DNA from: Prionace glauca
Taxonomy: Eukaryota; Chordata; Chondrichthyes; Carcharhiniformes; Carcharhinidae
DNA: 64,000 nucleotides
Assembly (NCBI GenBank): GCA_037974335.1
Contig: CM075729.1
Coordinates: forward strand, 119,046,434 to 119,110,433
Reading direction: 5' to 3'
Shown: piece after piece, positions 10,173 to 22,005 of the stretch
Position numbering within the stretch: the stretch's first letter is position 1
How the letters are laid out: each line of letters opens with the position of its first letter
Made by a program: the position numbers and the translations under genes
Notes under the pieces: generated by a model
What the model was told of the DNA's origin: nothing
Database searches by the model: none
What the model saw: only the letters and a program-made list of their open reading frames with translations

Positions 10173-10815
10173 TTTTGTGACATTCATCCATCAATGATGG
10201 AGATCAGTGAATGATTTATTCTTCTATTTAAAGTGACCTCAGTCCAGCAACATGAAAATAAAACCTGGGTTGGAATTCTCTGGCCATTCAGCTGGCAGGA
10301 TTCTCCGATCCGGCCAACAATGCACTCCCAGCGATGGGTTTCCCCCCAGGGTAGGGTGCTATCGGGCACGTTTGCTGCCAAATCCCCAGCCTTATCCCCA
10401 GCCCCCACCCTATGACGTCAATGGGAATTCTTATTGATAGCGGCCGGACTGGAAAATCCCACCATTAGCAAACAAGGTGCCACCTCCTGCTGGTGGGAAA
10501 CACATGGCTGGGTGGCTGAAAAAAATCTTGCTCCTGATTACTTTCTGGGTTCTTATTCATTTCTGTAATAGTGTTCATTTTACTTTCAATCTTTTATTGT
10601 CTTTCATTCAATGCGTTGCGCTGAAATTAACCAGATGAACGACAACCTGTACAATATTATTCCCAGTTGAATTTAAGGGAGATGAACTCAGAAATGATAT
10701 AAATCCATGTTTGACCCAATCCTGTCAGCTTCCCAATATGCATGTTAGGACTATGTACCAAGGACTATGTACCTTGACAAATCCAGTGTCTGCACAGCTT
10801 TGGATTGGGGGGGGC
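10173..10815. other. Intron 3, unassigned with GC-rich repeat-like part
   Basis: 10260-10520 is a GC-rich stretch of the same style as 36150-36900 and 43571-44560. It may be an unnamed shark repeat. No exon recognised. Confidence 0.4.
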
Positions 10816-10957
10816 CAGAACTCTCCATTCACCTGACGAAGGGAGAAACCCCAAAAGCGTGTGAGTTTACTATCAAATAAATCGGTTGGACTTAAACCTG
10901 GTGTTGTCAGACTTCTTACTGTGTTTACCCCAGTCCAACGCCGGCATCTCCACACTG
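10816..10957 (+). mobile_element. Penelope-like element (PLE) terminal fragment
   Basis: Contains the PLE end signature: 'aaataaatcggttggactt', then 'aacctggtgttgtcagact', then 'agtccaacgccggcatctcc'. The same signature flanks PLE coding parts at 22006-23182 and 24638-24995, which is why I assign it to PLE. Confidence 0.75.
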
Positions 10958-11051
10958 TGGGAGGAAACCAGAGCACCCAGAGGAAACCCACATGTACACA
11001 AGAAGTGCAAACTCCACATAGACAGGGACTCGAGGCCAGAATTGAACACCA
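10958..11051 (-). mobile_element. SINE-A fragment
   Basis: Minus-strand middle part ('actgtgggaggaaaccagag' onward), abutting the PLE fragment. Confidence 0.7.
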
Positions 11052-12024
11052 TTCTCAGGCTGCAGTATTCACTCAGCAGTGGGTGAGAGCTCAGCATAAG
11101 CTTCATCAGGTTTGCTTGCAAGCTCCAGGGAATGGTATTTATTCAGAGGTGTTCAATATCTGATTAAGGGACCCTGTGTTGAGAAAGGGTGACTTTGCTT
11201 TTACTGCCAATTCCCCAGCCCAAGCCTTATCCCACAGCCTCCACCCTGTGACCCCGATCCTGTTCTCACATCCTGTGGGCTGGAGTTTTCTCGCTCAACT
11301 TAGGCGTTGGATGGCTGCATTGCCAACAGCTGCTGTTCGGCCCAATTCAGTGCCTGAGCGGTGATGGATGCAGGGAGCCTAAACTCTTTTAAAATGTACC
11401 TGGATCTGCACCTTAGCTGTAAACTGCAGGGCTATGGACTTAGAAAGAGCACTTGTGTGTCCTCAGGATGGCATGGACAAGATGGGCCGAGTGCCCTCCT
11501 TTTGTCCTGCAACTTTTCTATGGTTCCTTGGCACTACATGCAATGAACATCTGGCAGCTCTAAGGGGCGAGAGTTTAGCCCCCAGGATTCTTAATACCAG
11601 GGAAGATCTGGTGCAGCCCACTTAACTGCCCAATTCTTCAATCATTGGGATTACTCAGTGGGTCTTCCCAAAAGGAGGTAACAATGGGTTCTTACCAGTT
11701 CTCCAACCACTGGGCACTAAATGTCACCTATTGAGTTTACACCACTCACTCTTTTTGTGGTTAGCGTTTCCTGCAGTATGTCTAACATGTAGTTCTGGAG
11801 CAACATATCAGTAATATTGAGCCTTATTCTTGAAAAATCTAGAGTTGCATTTCAATAAGGGAAAGCAATTTATTGTCATCTGAATGTAAGTTCCTGCTAC
11901 GAACTGCTTGTCATCATTCTGAACTGAAACAGATTTTGTTTTTCAATTTGTCCGTCATCTTCAGGTTATTTTAACTAATGTTAAATCAATTTAATGTAAT
12001 CTTTTCAACCAAATTAACATTGCC
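11052..12024. other. Intron 3, unassigned
   Basis: Mixed GC-rich (11200-11640) and AT-rich (11740-12024) sequence. Short frames here show no domain. No exon with good borders was found. Confidence 0.4.
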
Positions 12025-12395
12025 TGTAGACCCACATATTCACCCTGCTAATCCCCCTGACACTAAGGAACATAAAATATAGAAACCCTACAATGCAGAA
12101 GGAGACCAATCGGCTCACCAGCAACAATCCCATCCCAGGCCCTATCCCCATGACCCCACACATTTACCCCGCTAACCTACACATCCTGGGACACTATAGG
12201 CAAATTTAGCATAGCCAATCAACCTAACCCACATATCTTTGGATTGTGGGAGGAAGCCCGAGCAGCTGGAAGAGACCCATGCAGACACAGGGAAAATGTG
12301 CAAACTCCACACAGTGACCCAAGCCAGGAATCAAACCCATATCCCTGGAGCTGTGAGGCAGTAATGCTAATCACTACGTCACCGTGCTGTCCCGG
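12025..12395 (-). mobile_element. SINE-A copy with a second SINE-A scrap at its 3' side
   Basis: 12067-12395 is a minus-strand SINE-A. 12025-12066 ('ttcaccctgctaatccccct') is a scrap of another minus-strand copy placed next to it. Confidence 0.8.
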
Positions 12396-12485
12396 CATTT
12401 TACATTCAAGCTTTTGTTGTAAACCTGCATTGCTGCAGTTAGCAGCATAGAACATTATTATGAAAGGCAAGGAAGTTCATCATTA

Positions 12486-12637
12486 TAATTACAACTGTCT
12501 GTGCTCTATGTGCTCTGTCTGTCTGAGGCCAGAACTCTCCATTCACTTGACAAAGAGGCAGCCCCCTCGAAAGCTTGTGAGAATATTATCAAATAAATTG
12601 GTTGGACTAAAACCTGGTGTTGTCAGACTTTTTACTG
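12486..12637 (+). mobile_element. PLE terminal fragment, present only in copy A
   Basis: 152 bp with the PLE signature ('gccagaactctccattcact', 'aaacctggtgttgtcagact'). In copy B the same position holds 400 bp of unrelated sequence (57319-57718), so this insertion came with a deletion in copy A, or the reverse. Confidence 0.85.
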
Positions 12638-12659
12638 TAAATGGACCTAGACATAAAAC

Positions 12660-12775
12660 CTGATGTGCAAGAATCAAGTGGCCTCAAAGTAGCAAAATAG
12701 CAGATAGGAAAACATCAATACAATCAAAGTATTGCTGCAGAATATAAAGATTAACACATAAATTACTTATAGCCC
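12660..12775 (+). repeat. ~110-bp diverged repeat unit, copy A unit 1
   Basis: 'gtgcaagaatcaagtggcct ... gctgcagaatataaagatta' matches 18338-18440 ('gtgcaagtatcaactggcag ... agaatatgaacattaaccc') and a third unit present only in copy B at 57607-57712. It probably belongs to a pre-LINE tandem repeat. Confidence 0.65.
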
Positions 12776-12825
12776 TTTATTATACTTCCTATCCCTTTGT
12801 GGCCAAATTCCCCTCCAACTCAATT

Positions 12826-13611
12826 TTCAAATTTGCTGATGATAACACAGTAGTGGATTGGACAAGACATAGCACAGGGAAGAGATAGAGAATCTAGTGA
12901 ATTGGTGCGATGACAATAATCTCTCCCTCAACGTCAGCAAAATGAAGGAGATAGTCACTGGCTTCACGAAACGTAGTGGAGAACATGCTCCATCTACATC
13001 AATGGGGATGAAGTAGAAATGGTCAAGAACTTCAAGCTTTTAGGTGTCCAAATCACCAACAGCCTGTACTGGTCACCCCAAGCAGACATTGTAGTTAGGA
13101 AAGCCCGCCAACGCATCTACTTTTTCAAAAGACGAAGGAAATTTAGTATGTCCACTACAACTCTCACCAAGTTTTATAGATGCACCATAGAAAGCATTGC
13201 TTCGGTTGTATTACAGCTTGGTATGACTCCTGCTCTGCCCAAGAAACTACAAAGTGTCGTGAATGAAGCCCAGTCCATCACTCAAACAAGCCTCCCATCC
13301 AGTGACACTGTCTACATGTCCTGGTGCTTGGAAAAGCAGCCAGCATAATTAAGAATATTGCACACCCCAGACATTCTCTCTTCCACTTTCTTCTGTTGGG
13401 AAAAAGATACAAAAGTCTGAGGTCTCGTACCAATCGACTCAAGAACAGCTTCTTCCCTGCTGCCATCTGACTTTTGAATGGACCTACCTCACATTAAGTT
13501 GATCTTTCTCTACACCCTAGCTATGACTGTAACACTACATTCTGCACTCTCTCCTTTCCTTCTCTATGAATGGTATGCTATATCTGTATAGTGCACAAGA
13601 AACAATACAAA
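12826..13611 (+). mobile_element. L2-like LINE, RT end and C-terminus
   Basis: Starts near the reverse-transcriptase box (F-A-D-D-N-T at about 12829) and continues through the L2-style C-terminal region (FKLLGVQITNSLYW; FYRCTIESI). Open frame from 13019 to 13348. It breaks off in the 3' untranslated part at 13611, where a CR1 is inserted, and resumes at 18255. 5'-truncated. The clade (L2) is my best reading. Confidence 0.75.
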
Positions 13612-15047
13612 TAGCAAAGAAAATTACCGCATAGGAACAGGCTCTTCGGGCCTCCAAGCCTGCACCGATGATGCTCTCTGACTGAACTAAAAGCCCCTAC
13701 CCTTCTGGGGACTTATCTCTCTATTCCCATCCTATTCATGTACCTGTCAATACTCGCCTTAAAAGTTACTATCATATCTGCTTCCACTTGATCCTCCAGC
13801 AGCGCATTCCAGACGCCCACTACACTCTGTGTAAAAAACTTGCCTTGTACATCTCCTTTAAACCTTGCTCCTTGCACTTTAAACCCATGCCCCCAGCAAT
13901 TGATTGTTTCACCCTAGGAAAAACTATCCACTCTGTCCATGCCTCTCATAGTTATGTAACCTTCTATCAGGTCTCCCCTCAACCTCCGTCATTCTAGTGA
14001 GAACAAACCAAGTTTCTCAAACCTTCCCTCATAGCTAATGCTCTCCATACCAGGCAACATCCTGGTAAATCTCTTCTGTACTCTCTCCAAAGCCTCCGTA
14101 TCCTCCTGGTAGTGTGGTGATGAAAATTGAACACTATATTCCAAGTGTGACTTAACTAACATTCTACAAAGCTGCAACATGACTTGCCAATTTTTAACCT
14201 CAATATCCTGACTGATGAAGGCAAGCATTCCGTATGCCTTCTTGACTACCTTCTCCATCTGCATTGCCACTTTCAGTGACTTAGTACCTATACACTCAGA
14301 TCCTCTGCCTATCAGTACTCTTAAGGGTTCTGCCATTTACTGTATATTTCCTGTTTCTATCAGACTTTCCAAAATGCATTATCTCACATTTATCTGGATT
14401 AAACTCTATCTGCCATTTCTCTGTCCATGTCTCCAACTGATCTATATCCTGCTGTATCTTCTGATGGTCCTCATTGCTAACTGCAAATCCAATCTTTGTG
14501 TCATCTGCAAACTTACTAATCAAACCAGTTATATTTTCCTCCAAATCATCAATACAGATTACAAACAGCAAAGGTCTCAGCACTAATCCCTGAGGAATGC
14601 CACTTGTCACATCCCTCTATTCACTGCTACTCTCTGTCTTCTACGACTGAGCCAGTTCTGTATCCACCTTAACAGCTCACTTCTGGTCCCCTGCACCTTC
14701 ACCTCCTGCATCAGTCTGCCATGACGGACCTTGTCAAAGGCTTCACTGAAGTCCACATAGACAACATTCACTGCCTTACCCACACCAATCAGCTTTGTCA
14801 CTTCCTCGGAAAACTTGATCAAGTTTGTGAGACACGTCCTTTCCTTCACAAAACCATGTTGCGTCGAGCTAATATGTCCAGTTATTTCCAAATGGGAATA
14901 AGTCCTGACTGAAGAATCCTCTCCAATAATTTTCCTACCATTGATGTCAAGCTCACTGGCCTGTAATTACCTGGACTATTTTTGCTACCCTTCTTAAACA
15001 AAGGAACAACATTGGCTATTCTCTAATCATCTGGGACCTCTCCTGTA

Positions 15048-15234
15048 AAAAGTCTGACAACACCAGGTTTTAGTCCAACCTATTTATTTGATAATATACT
15101 CACAAGCTTTCGAGGGGCAGTCCCCTCGAAAGTTTGTGAGTATATTATCAAATAAATAGGTTGGACTAAAACCTGGTGTTGTCAGACTTTTTATTGTGTT
15201 TACGCCAGTCCAACGCCGGCATACTCACATCATG
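15048..15234. mobile_element. Palindromic PLE insertion
   Basis: Two PLE ends in head-to-head orientation form arms 15048-15117 and 15122-15191, with one mismatch seen and a 4-base centre. The right side adds 'agtccaacgccggcat' and 'catcatg'. The insertion is bordered by a 12-bp target duplication, ACCTCTC(C/T)TGTA, at 15036-15047 and 15235-15246. Inverted end arrangements are known for Penelope-type elements. Confidence 0.88.
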
Positions 15235-15856
15235 ACCTCTCTTGTAGCCAGTGAGGATACAAAGACTTCTTTCAAGACCCCAGCAATTCCCTCCGCTGCT
15301 TCTTTCAGTGTTCTGGGGTATATCCCATCAGGCTCTAGAGATTTGTCTAACTTAATGTTTCTCAAGAACCCCAATACCTCCTGCTTTCTGATCTCAACAT
15401 GACTCAAACTATTACACACCCTTTCCCAGACTTATCATCCACCAAATCCTTCTCTTTGGTGAATACTGACTCAAAGTACTCATTCGATATCTTGTCCATT
15501 TCCTCTGGCTCCACGCATAGATTCCTTCCCCTGTCCTTGAGTGGGCCAACCCTTTCCCTAGCTACCCTCTTGCTCTTTAGCTATGTACAAAAAGACTTGG
15601 GATTTTCCTTAATCCTGCTGGCCAATGACTTTTCGTGACCTTTTTTAGCCCTTCTTACTCCTTGCTTAAGTTTCTTTCTATTTTCCTTGTATTCCACACT
15701 TACTTCGTGTCTTCCCAGCCTCCTTGCCTTGACAAATGCTTCATTTTTCCCTTTGACTAGGTTCACACTATCTCTTATTATTCAAAATTTCCAAAACTTG
15801 CCATAGTATTCCTTCATCCTTGCAGGAATGTGCCGGTCCTGAATCCCTATCAACTT

Positions 15857-16243
15857 ACTGAATCCCTATCAATGGATAGGATAGAGGTGGAGAGACTCTT
15901 CCCACTCAAAAAAGACAGTAGGACTAGGGGGCACAGCCTCAAGATAAAGGGGGGGCGGTTTAGAACAGAGTTGAGGAGGAACTTCTTCACTCAAAGGGTG
16001 GTGAATCTCTGGAATTCTCTGCCCGTTGAAGTGGTGGAGGCTGCCTCGCTAAATATTTTTAAGAAACGGGTTGATGGGTTTTTGATAAGAGAAGGGATTA
16101 AGGGTTATGGGGAGAGGGCGGGAAGGTGGAGCTGAGTCACGACAGATCAGCCATGATCTTATTGAATGGCGGGGCAGGCTCGAAGGGCTAGATGGCCTAC
16201 TCCTGCTCCTATTTCTTATGTTCTTATGTTCTTATGTTCTTAC
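15857..16243 (+). mobile_element. CR1 3' end in opposite orientation, nested in CR1
   Basis: Encodes the last part of a CR1 ORF2 (101 codons open from 15830; RNFFTQRVVNLWNSLPVEVVEAAS) and ends with 'ttcttatg' tail units (three here, five in copy B). Very similar to 38262-38862 and 27052-27628, so this subfamily was active recently. Confidence 0.88.
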
Positions 16244-18254
16244 ACTGGAAAGCCTCCCACATGCCAGACGTGGATTTGCCCTCAAACATCTGCCCCCAAT
16301 CAACATTCTTCAGTTCCTGCCTAATATTGTTGTAATTAGCCTCCTCCAGTTTAGCACCTTCATTTGAGGACTACACTTACCTTTATCCACCAGTACCTTA
16401 AAACTTACAGCGTTGTGTTCACTATTCCTGAACTGCTCCCCTACTGAAGTGTTAACTACCTGACTGGGTTCATTTCCCAACACCCGGTCCAATACAGCCC
16501 CATTTTCCCTAGTTGAGCTACCTACATACTGCTTCAAGAAGTCCTCCTGGACGCTCCTTACAAAGTCTGTCCCATCCATACCCCTAGCACTAAGTGAATC
16601 CCAGTCAACATAGGAGAAGTTAAAATCTCCCATCACAACAACTTTGTTACTTTTACACCTTGCAAAGATCTGCCTACATATCTGTTCCTCTATCTATCAC
16701 TGGCTATTGGGCAGCCTATAGTAAACCCCTAGCATTGTGGCTACACCCTTCCTATTCCTGAGCTCTACCTATATTGCCTCACCGTATGAGCCCTCCAAGG
16801 TGTCCTCCCACAGCACAACTGTGATATTCTCCTTAACCAGTAGTGCAACCCCCTCGCCCCTTTTGCAACCCCCTCTATCCTGCCTGAAACATCTGTATCC
16901 TGGAATGTTAAGCTGCCAATACTGCCCTTCCCTTAACCGAGTCTCTGTCATAGCAACAACATCCTAGTTCCAAGTAAGTTCATCTGCGTTAGCTGTTACA
17001 CTTCTTGCATTGAAATAAATGCACTTCGGTCCACCAGACCCTCTTTGATCAGCAACCACATCCTGACTGCTCTTTCTTTGAGTCTTACTGGCCCTACTCT
17101 GTGGTTCCCCTTCAGTTAGTTGACCTTTGCTTTAGCTCCCGACCCCCCCCGCTTCAAACTCCCGTGTGATACCAGCAAATCTAGCCAGAATATTTATATC
17201 TTTCCAGTTTAGATGTAACCTGTCCTTCTTGTACAGGTCAGATCTGCCCGGAAGAGATCCCAATGGTCCAGATATCTGAAACCCTCTCTCCTACACCAGC
17301 TGTTTAGCCACATGTTGAGCTGTACTATCTTCCTATTTCTAGCCTCATTGGCACATGGCACAGGGAGTAATCCTGAGATTACAAAGCTAGAGGTCCTGCT
17401 TTTTAACTTTCTACCTAACTCCCTCAACTGCTGCTGCAGGACCTCATCAATCTTCCTACCTATGCTGTTAGTACCAATATGTACCACCGACCTCTGGCTG
17501 CTCACCCTCTCCCTTCAGAATGCTTTCTGCCTGTTCAGAGACATCCTGGAACCTGGCACCAGGGAGGTAACGTTCCATCGTGGAGTCTCTTTCATGTTCA
17601 CAGAATCACCTATCTGCACCCCTAACTAGCGAGTCCCCTGAAACTATTGCTCTAGTGCTCTTTGTCCCTCCCTGCTTAACAGCAAAACCAGCTGCTGCTG
17701 CTGTTAACCCATGATGGGCCATCTCCTCTAACAGTATCCAAAGTGGTATACTTCTTAGAGGGGGCATGACCACAGGGGATTCCTGCACTGACTGCTTGAT
17801 CCTTCTAGTGGTCACCCATCTACCTGCCCGCACCTTGGGTGTGACCATGTCTCTAAAGCTCCTGTCTATGACATTTTCCGCTGCCTTCATGCTCCTAAGT
17901 GCATCCAATTGCTGCTCCAACCTATCCATACGGTCTGTAACGTTCCTGTAAACATTGTCATCCGAGATGCTGGAAGCTTCACGGATCTCCCACATCTCAC
18001 AAGTGAAGCACTTAACCCCACTGACTGACATTTCTAGCACCAATTAAATTATTTAAGAAAATTTATAAAACTCTTATCTTCGCTTCTCACAGTGGCCCTT
18101 TTTTTGTGGTTAGAGGAGGAGGGAGGGAGGGAAACACTACTGTTTCAGGCGTACAGCTCCCTGAACACCAGGTCTTCCACTTGCCACTTCTTGGCAGAAG
18201 TCGCTTGGCTGACTTCTCCCAGAATGCACCAGTGAAGGCCCTCAGCCACCTCTA

Positions 18255-18296
18255 CTGGATGTGATAATAATAAATCAAATCAAACCAAATCAAAAA
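18255..18296 (+). mobile_element. L2-like LINE tail, right part of the split element
   Basis: 'gatgtgataataataaatca' followed by AAATC-type repeats is the end of the L2 that starts at 12826. This shows that the CR1 landed inside the L2. Confidence 0.75.
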
Positions 18297-18337
18297 CTGT
18301 TTAAATTGAACTCTTCTCAAAGACTGACGTGTAGTGT

Positions 18338-18440
18338 GCAAGTATCAACTGGCAGCACAGAAATAGCTGAGAGGAAAACTTGAGGAGATACCAAAGTGAC
18401 TAATTATACATAGCTACAGAATATGAACATTAACCCATAT
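18338..18440 (+). repeat. ~110-bp diverged repeat unit, copy A unit 2
   Basis: Second unit of the repeat described at 12660. The L2/CR1 block sits between the two units. Confidence 0.65.
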
Positions 18441-18739
18441 TGATCCTGTTGAAACTGGCCCCCAATTTACAAGGTAGTGCACAGAACAAATCCAATCTTA
18501 AAATCACCTCCGCTCTCTAATTTTAGCCTGCAATTAATGGGGGAAGAAATGAATCTTAGTCACTTCCAGGACAGGTTTAAACTGGAATTAAAGTTTAAAG
18601 CAAAGGATTGGTATTATCAAGGTTTATTTGACCATAGGCAAAGCACCAAATTGACACGTCCAACATCCCACTCTATCAGAACAAATACATCAATTCACAG
18701 GGCTTTTGTATTTCATTCATTCGTAGGATGTGAGGAATC

Positions 18740-19225
18740 ACATAGAAATAGAAGCAGGAGTAGGCCACTCGGCCCTTCTAGCCTACTCTGCCATTCATTT
18801 TGATCATCGCATTCAGTATCGTGATCTGTTCTCCCCACTCCCGCCCTCCTCCACATTTCCTTTGATCCCTTTAACCCCAAGAGCTGCATCTAATTTCTTC
18901 ATCAAATCACACAATGTTTTGGCCTCTCCGATTCTGTGGTAGTGAGTTCCACAGATACACACTCTCTGGGTGAAGAAATTTCTTCTCACCTTGGTTCTGA
19001 AAGATTTACCCCTTATTGTCATACTATCACCCCCTAGTTCTGGACTCCCAAACCATTGGGAACATTCTTTCTGAATCTACTCTGTCTAATGCTGTTAGAA
19101 TTTTGTAAGTTTCTAATGGGCCCCGTCTCATTCTTCTAAACTGCAGTGACTACACTCCTATCCGACCTTGTCTCTCCTCACATGACAGTCCTGCCATCCC
19201 AGGACTCAGCCTGGGCAGGTGGTTC
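18740..19225 (-). mobile_element. CR1-type LINE, 3' end (older subfamily)
   Basis: Minus-strand 3' region beginning 'catagaaatagaagcagga' on plus, with the C-terminal coding part at 18813-19022 (KSFRTKVRRNFFTQRV). The copy B match continues to the window end. Confidence 0.8.
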
Positions 19226-19319
19226 TTCCTGAACCTTTGTAGTCCTTATGGTTTGGAGACACTCAGTGATTTACTTTCTGGACCACTTTGATACATTTAG
19301 GCTAACCAGACCATTTCAA

Positions 19320-19570
19320 ATGATAATTTATCATCAACCACACTGTTGTGGGTTTGGATGCACATCTAGGCCAGACTGCTTACAGATGGTGGATTTTCTC
19401 CTTGGAGGACATTAGTGAATCAGATGAGTTCTACAACAATCCTTGTTATTTTGAGACTAGTCCTTCATTAATTCATTCCATCTGAATTCTCCCAGCTGCC
19501 GTGGTTAGATTTGAACTTTTGTCTCCCACAGCATTGGTCTAGGTTACTAATCTAGGAGCATGGCTACTCT
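19320..19570 (-). mobile_element. SINE-C, degraded
   Basis: Minus-strand copy with recognisable 'ttagtgaatcagatgagtt' and the reversed tRNA head at 19500-19560. Confidence 0.6.
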
Positions 19571-19837
19571 GTTAATAGTCACAGTAAAAGAACAAAATAC
19601 CTTACCCAACTCTGGGAGACATGCGTCAATTGTTCGCGACTTTGCTGTCAGTCAGTTGCTGGATGCAAGGCAGTCAGTGAGTTGACAGTGATTTGAAAGC
19701 GTTCTACATTGTTATAGGCATTGGCCTACATACAAAATTTCCACACTGAATGTTAAAGGTAGCTTCAAGTTAAAGTTAATAAAAGCGCAACCCAGTATTA
19801 TGATAACAGGAAGTATGTGCATACCTAGGATTTTATG

Positions 19838-20140
19838 GGCCACATCGTGGTATGGTGGTTAGCACTGCTGCCTCACAGCACTATGGACCTGTTGAATTCC
19901 CGGCTTGGGTCATGGTTTGTGCGGTTTCTGCACCTTCTCCCCGAATCTGCATGTATTTCCTCCGGATGCTCCAGTTTCCTCTCACAGTCTGAAAAACAAG
20001 CTGGTCAAGTGGATTCTCCATGCTAAATTTTCCCTGAGTGTGCCCGAACAGGTGCCGGAGTGCGGCGACTAAGGGATTTTCACAGTAACTTCATTGCAGT
20101 GTTAATGTTAGCTTACTTGTGACACAAATAGAATAAACTA
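19838..20140 (+). mobile_element. SINE-B
   Basis: Plus-strand copy from 'tatggtggttagcactgctg' to 'tgtgacacaaatagaataaa'. Confidence 0.87.
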
Positions 20141-21163
20141 AATATATAATCAGCTGTCACAGAGCAACTTCAAAGGTTCATGGTTTGTATCAGTGATTAC
20201 ACAGAGTGATTTCAATAATCAGTATATTAATCTCCTCCACTAAAATGATTGCATTTCAAATCTTGCACTATGAATGAAGTTAATCAGAACATATGTGCTA
20301 ACATTAACCATAAGACCATGAGATATAAGAATAGACTTAGACCATTCGGCCCATCGAGTCTGCTCCACCATTCAATCATGGCTGATAAATTTCTCAACTC
20401 AATTCAGGTAGGGGCTCGAGTCCTCTCTCCCATTCCTCAAGTGAGTGAAGATATGAAGGGGGACCTAGAAGGTGTGAGGTGTTGAGATGACTTCTTACCT
20501 CTTGGGCCCAACAAGGCGACTTAGGAAATCTTGTGACACAGCAGTAACATCGCTGCTCGATCAGAAATTCTGGGTTCACACCTAATGCCTGTTAGCCATG
20601 GAAGGAGGATTCGTAATGCAGTCCAACAGGCTGATAATCAGTTCTGGAATCTTCCATCAATTTCCCACTATTCTCAGAGAGGAAAAAGTATATGTGATGA
20701 TGTGCAAAAAAAAAGCCTGACATTGGCTCTACGGGACATCAGCCCAATTCTGTAGGTGGCTATTCTATAAAGTTCCCTCACCCTTTACCATCCACCCCAA
20801 TGCCTGCATTTTCCCATGCTAATTTCATACCTCCTCATGTCCTTCATACTCCATCACATCCTCCATGTCTCTCACACCGTCCATGCTCCCTCGCAGCTAT
20901 TGAAATACAGCTATTTCTTGCTATTTGGAAATTGCCATGGTAACTTGCTTTTTTATTTATCCTGATGTCATGACCTGTAATGCAGTGTTTATGGAACAAG
21001 GTTTTAGATTGACTCACTTTCCCTGCTTATATCAGTGTTGGCCTTATCGAAGGCCTAACTAAAGGCTGTGTTTGGCTAATAATCATTTTCCATTACTTGG
21101 CAGAGTTTTTTTGACAATTAAGGAACTTTAATTTTCACAGTTGTTGTAACCTAACTCCCACAC
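20141..21163. other. Unassigned; includes a CR1 scrap
   Basis: 20310-20405 is a minus-strand CR1 3' scrap ('agaccattcggcccatcgag'). 20780-20900 is pyrimidine-rich with repeated 'ctccatcacatcctccatg'-like wording. No exon seen. Confidence 0.45.
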
Positions 21164-21515
21164 ATGGTGGCACTGCACGATTGCACAGTGGTGCCAGGGA
21201 CCAGGGTTCAATTCTGGCCTTGGTGACTGTATGTGGAGTTTGCACATTCAGCCTGTGTCTGTGTGGGTTTCCTCCCACAATCGAATGTGTGCAGGTTAGG
21301 TTGATTGGCCATGCTAAGTGGTCCCTTCATGTCCAAAGATGTGCAGATTAGGTTCATTGATCATGCTAAATTCTCTCTTAGTATCAGAGGGATTAGCAGG
21401 GTAAATATGCAGAGTTACGAGGATAGGACAAAGTGGGATTGTTGTCGGTACAGGCTTGATGGGCTGACTGGCCTCCTTCTGCACTGTAGGGATTCTATGA
21501 TGGAAAGAGTGATGT
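21164..21515 (+). mobile_element. SINE-A, rearranged
   Basis: Plus-strand copy in which the 'aagatgtgcag..ggttgattggccatgctaa' segment occurs twice (21289-21317 and 21333-21370). Confidence 0.82.
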
Positions 21516-22005
21516 TCGATATGATGGTTCAAATTTAGGCACGCAACATTTCTGATAAATCCTAAGGGGAAATTCAGTAGGGTTGAGTGTAAATTTACAG
21601 TCTCCAGCTCTAATGCTGTGGAGCCAGGAATCATAGAATCATACCGTGCAGAAGAGGCCGTTTTGGCCTATCGAGTCAGCACTGACACACTAGAAACACC
21701 TGAACTCTCATCTAATCTCATCTGTCAGCACTTGACCCATAGCCTTGAATGTTATGATGTGCCAAGTGCTCATCCAGTTACTTCTCAGGCAGCACATTCC
21801 AGACCATTACCAACCTCTGGGCAAAAAAGATTTTCCTCCCTTCCCCCCTAAATGTCCTGCTCCTCACCTTGAACCTATGTCCCCTTGTGACTGACCTTCA
21901 ACTAAGAAGAATAGTTGCTCCTTATCTACTATGTCTATGTCTCTCATAATCTTGTACACCTCGATCAGGTTGCCCCCTCAGTCTTCTCTGCTTCAATGAA
22001 AATAA

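Larger units (their letters stand above)
13612..18254 (-). mobile_element. CR1-type LINE, near full length, inserted in the L2
   Basis: Read on the minus strand from right to left. An ORF1 region (17209-18043) includes an esterase-like part (VVHIGTNSIGR...; CR1 ORF1 proteins are known to carry an SGNH/esterase domain). Endonuclease pieces follow (16310-16967; TETRLREGQYW, MMGDFNF), then reverse transcriptase (14296-15420; DFSEAFDKV, SGIPQG, KFADDT) and the C-terminus (13989-14336; RMLPGMESISYE). The 3' end is at 13612. ORFs are interrupted. It carries two later insertions, at 15048 and 15857. Copy B has the same element. Confidence 0.88.
1..18942 (+). repeat. Segmental duplication, copy A
   Basis: This whole stretch recurs in the same orientation at 44743-64000. 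Gene exons, SINEs, LINEs and nested insertions keep the same order and the same insertion points. The offset is +44742 at the left, +44760 at exon 1, +44768 at the V exon, +44833 after a minisatellite, about +45081 after a 400/152-bp replacement and +45065 at the end. The copy runs off the left window edge, so its true left limit is not visible. Seen directly by comparing the two stretches. Confidence 0.97.
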
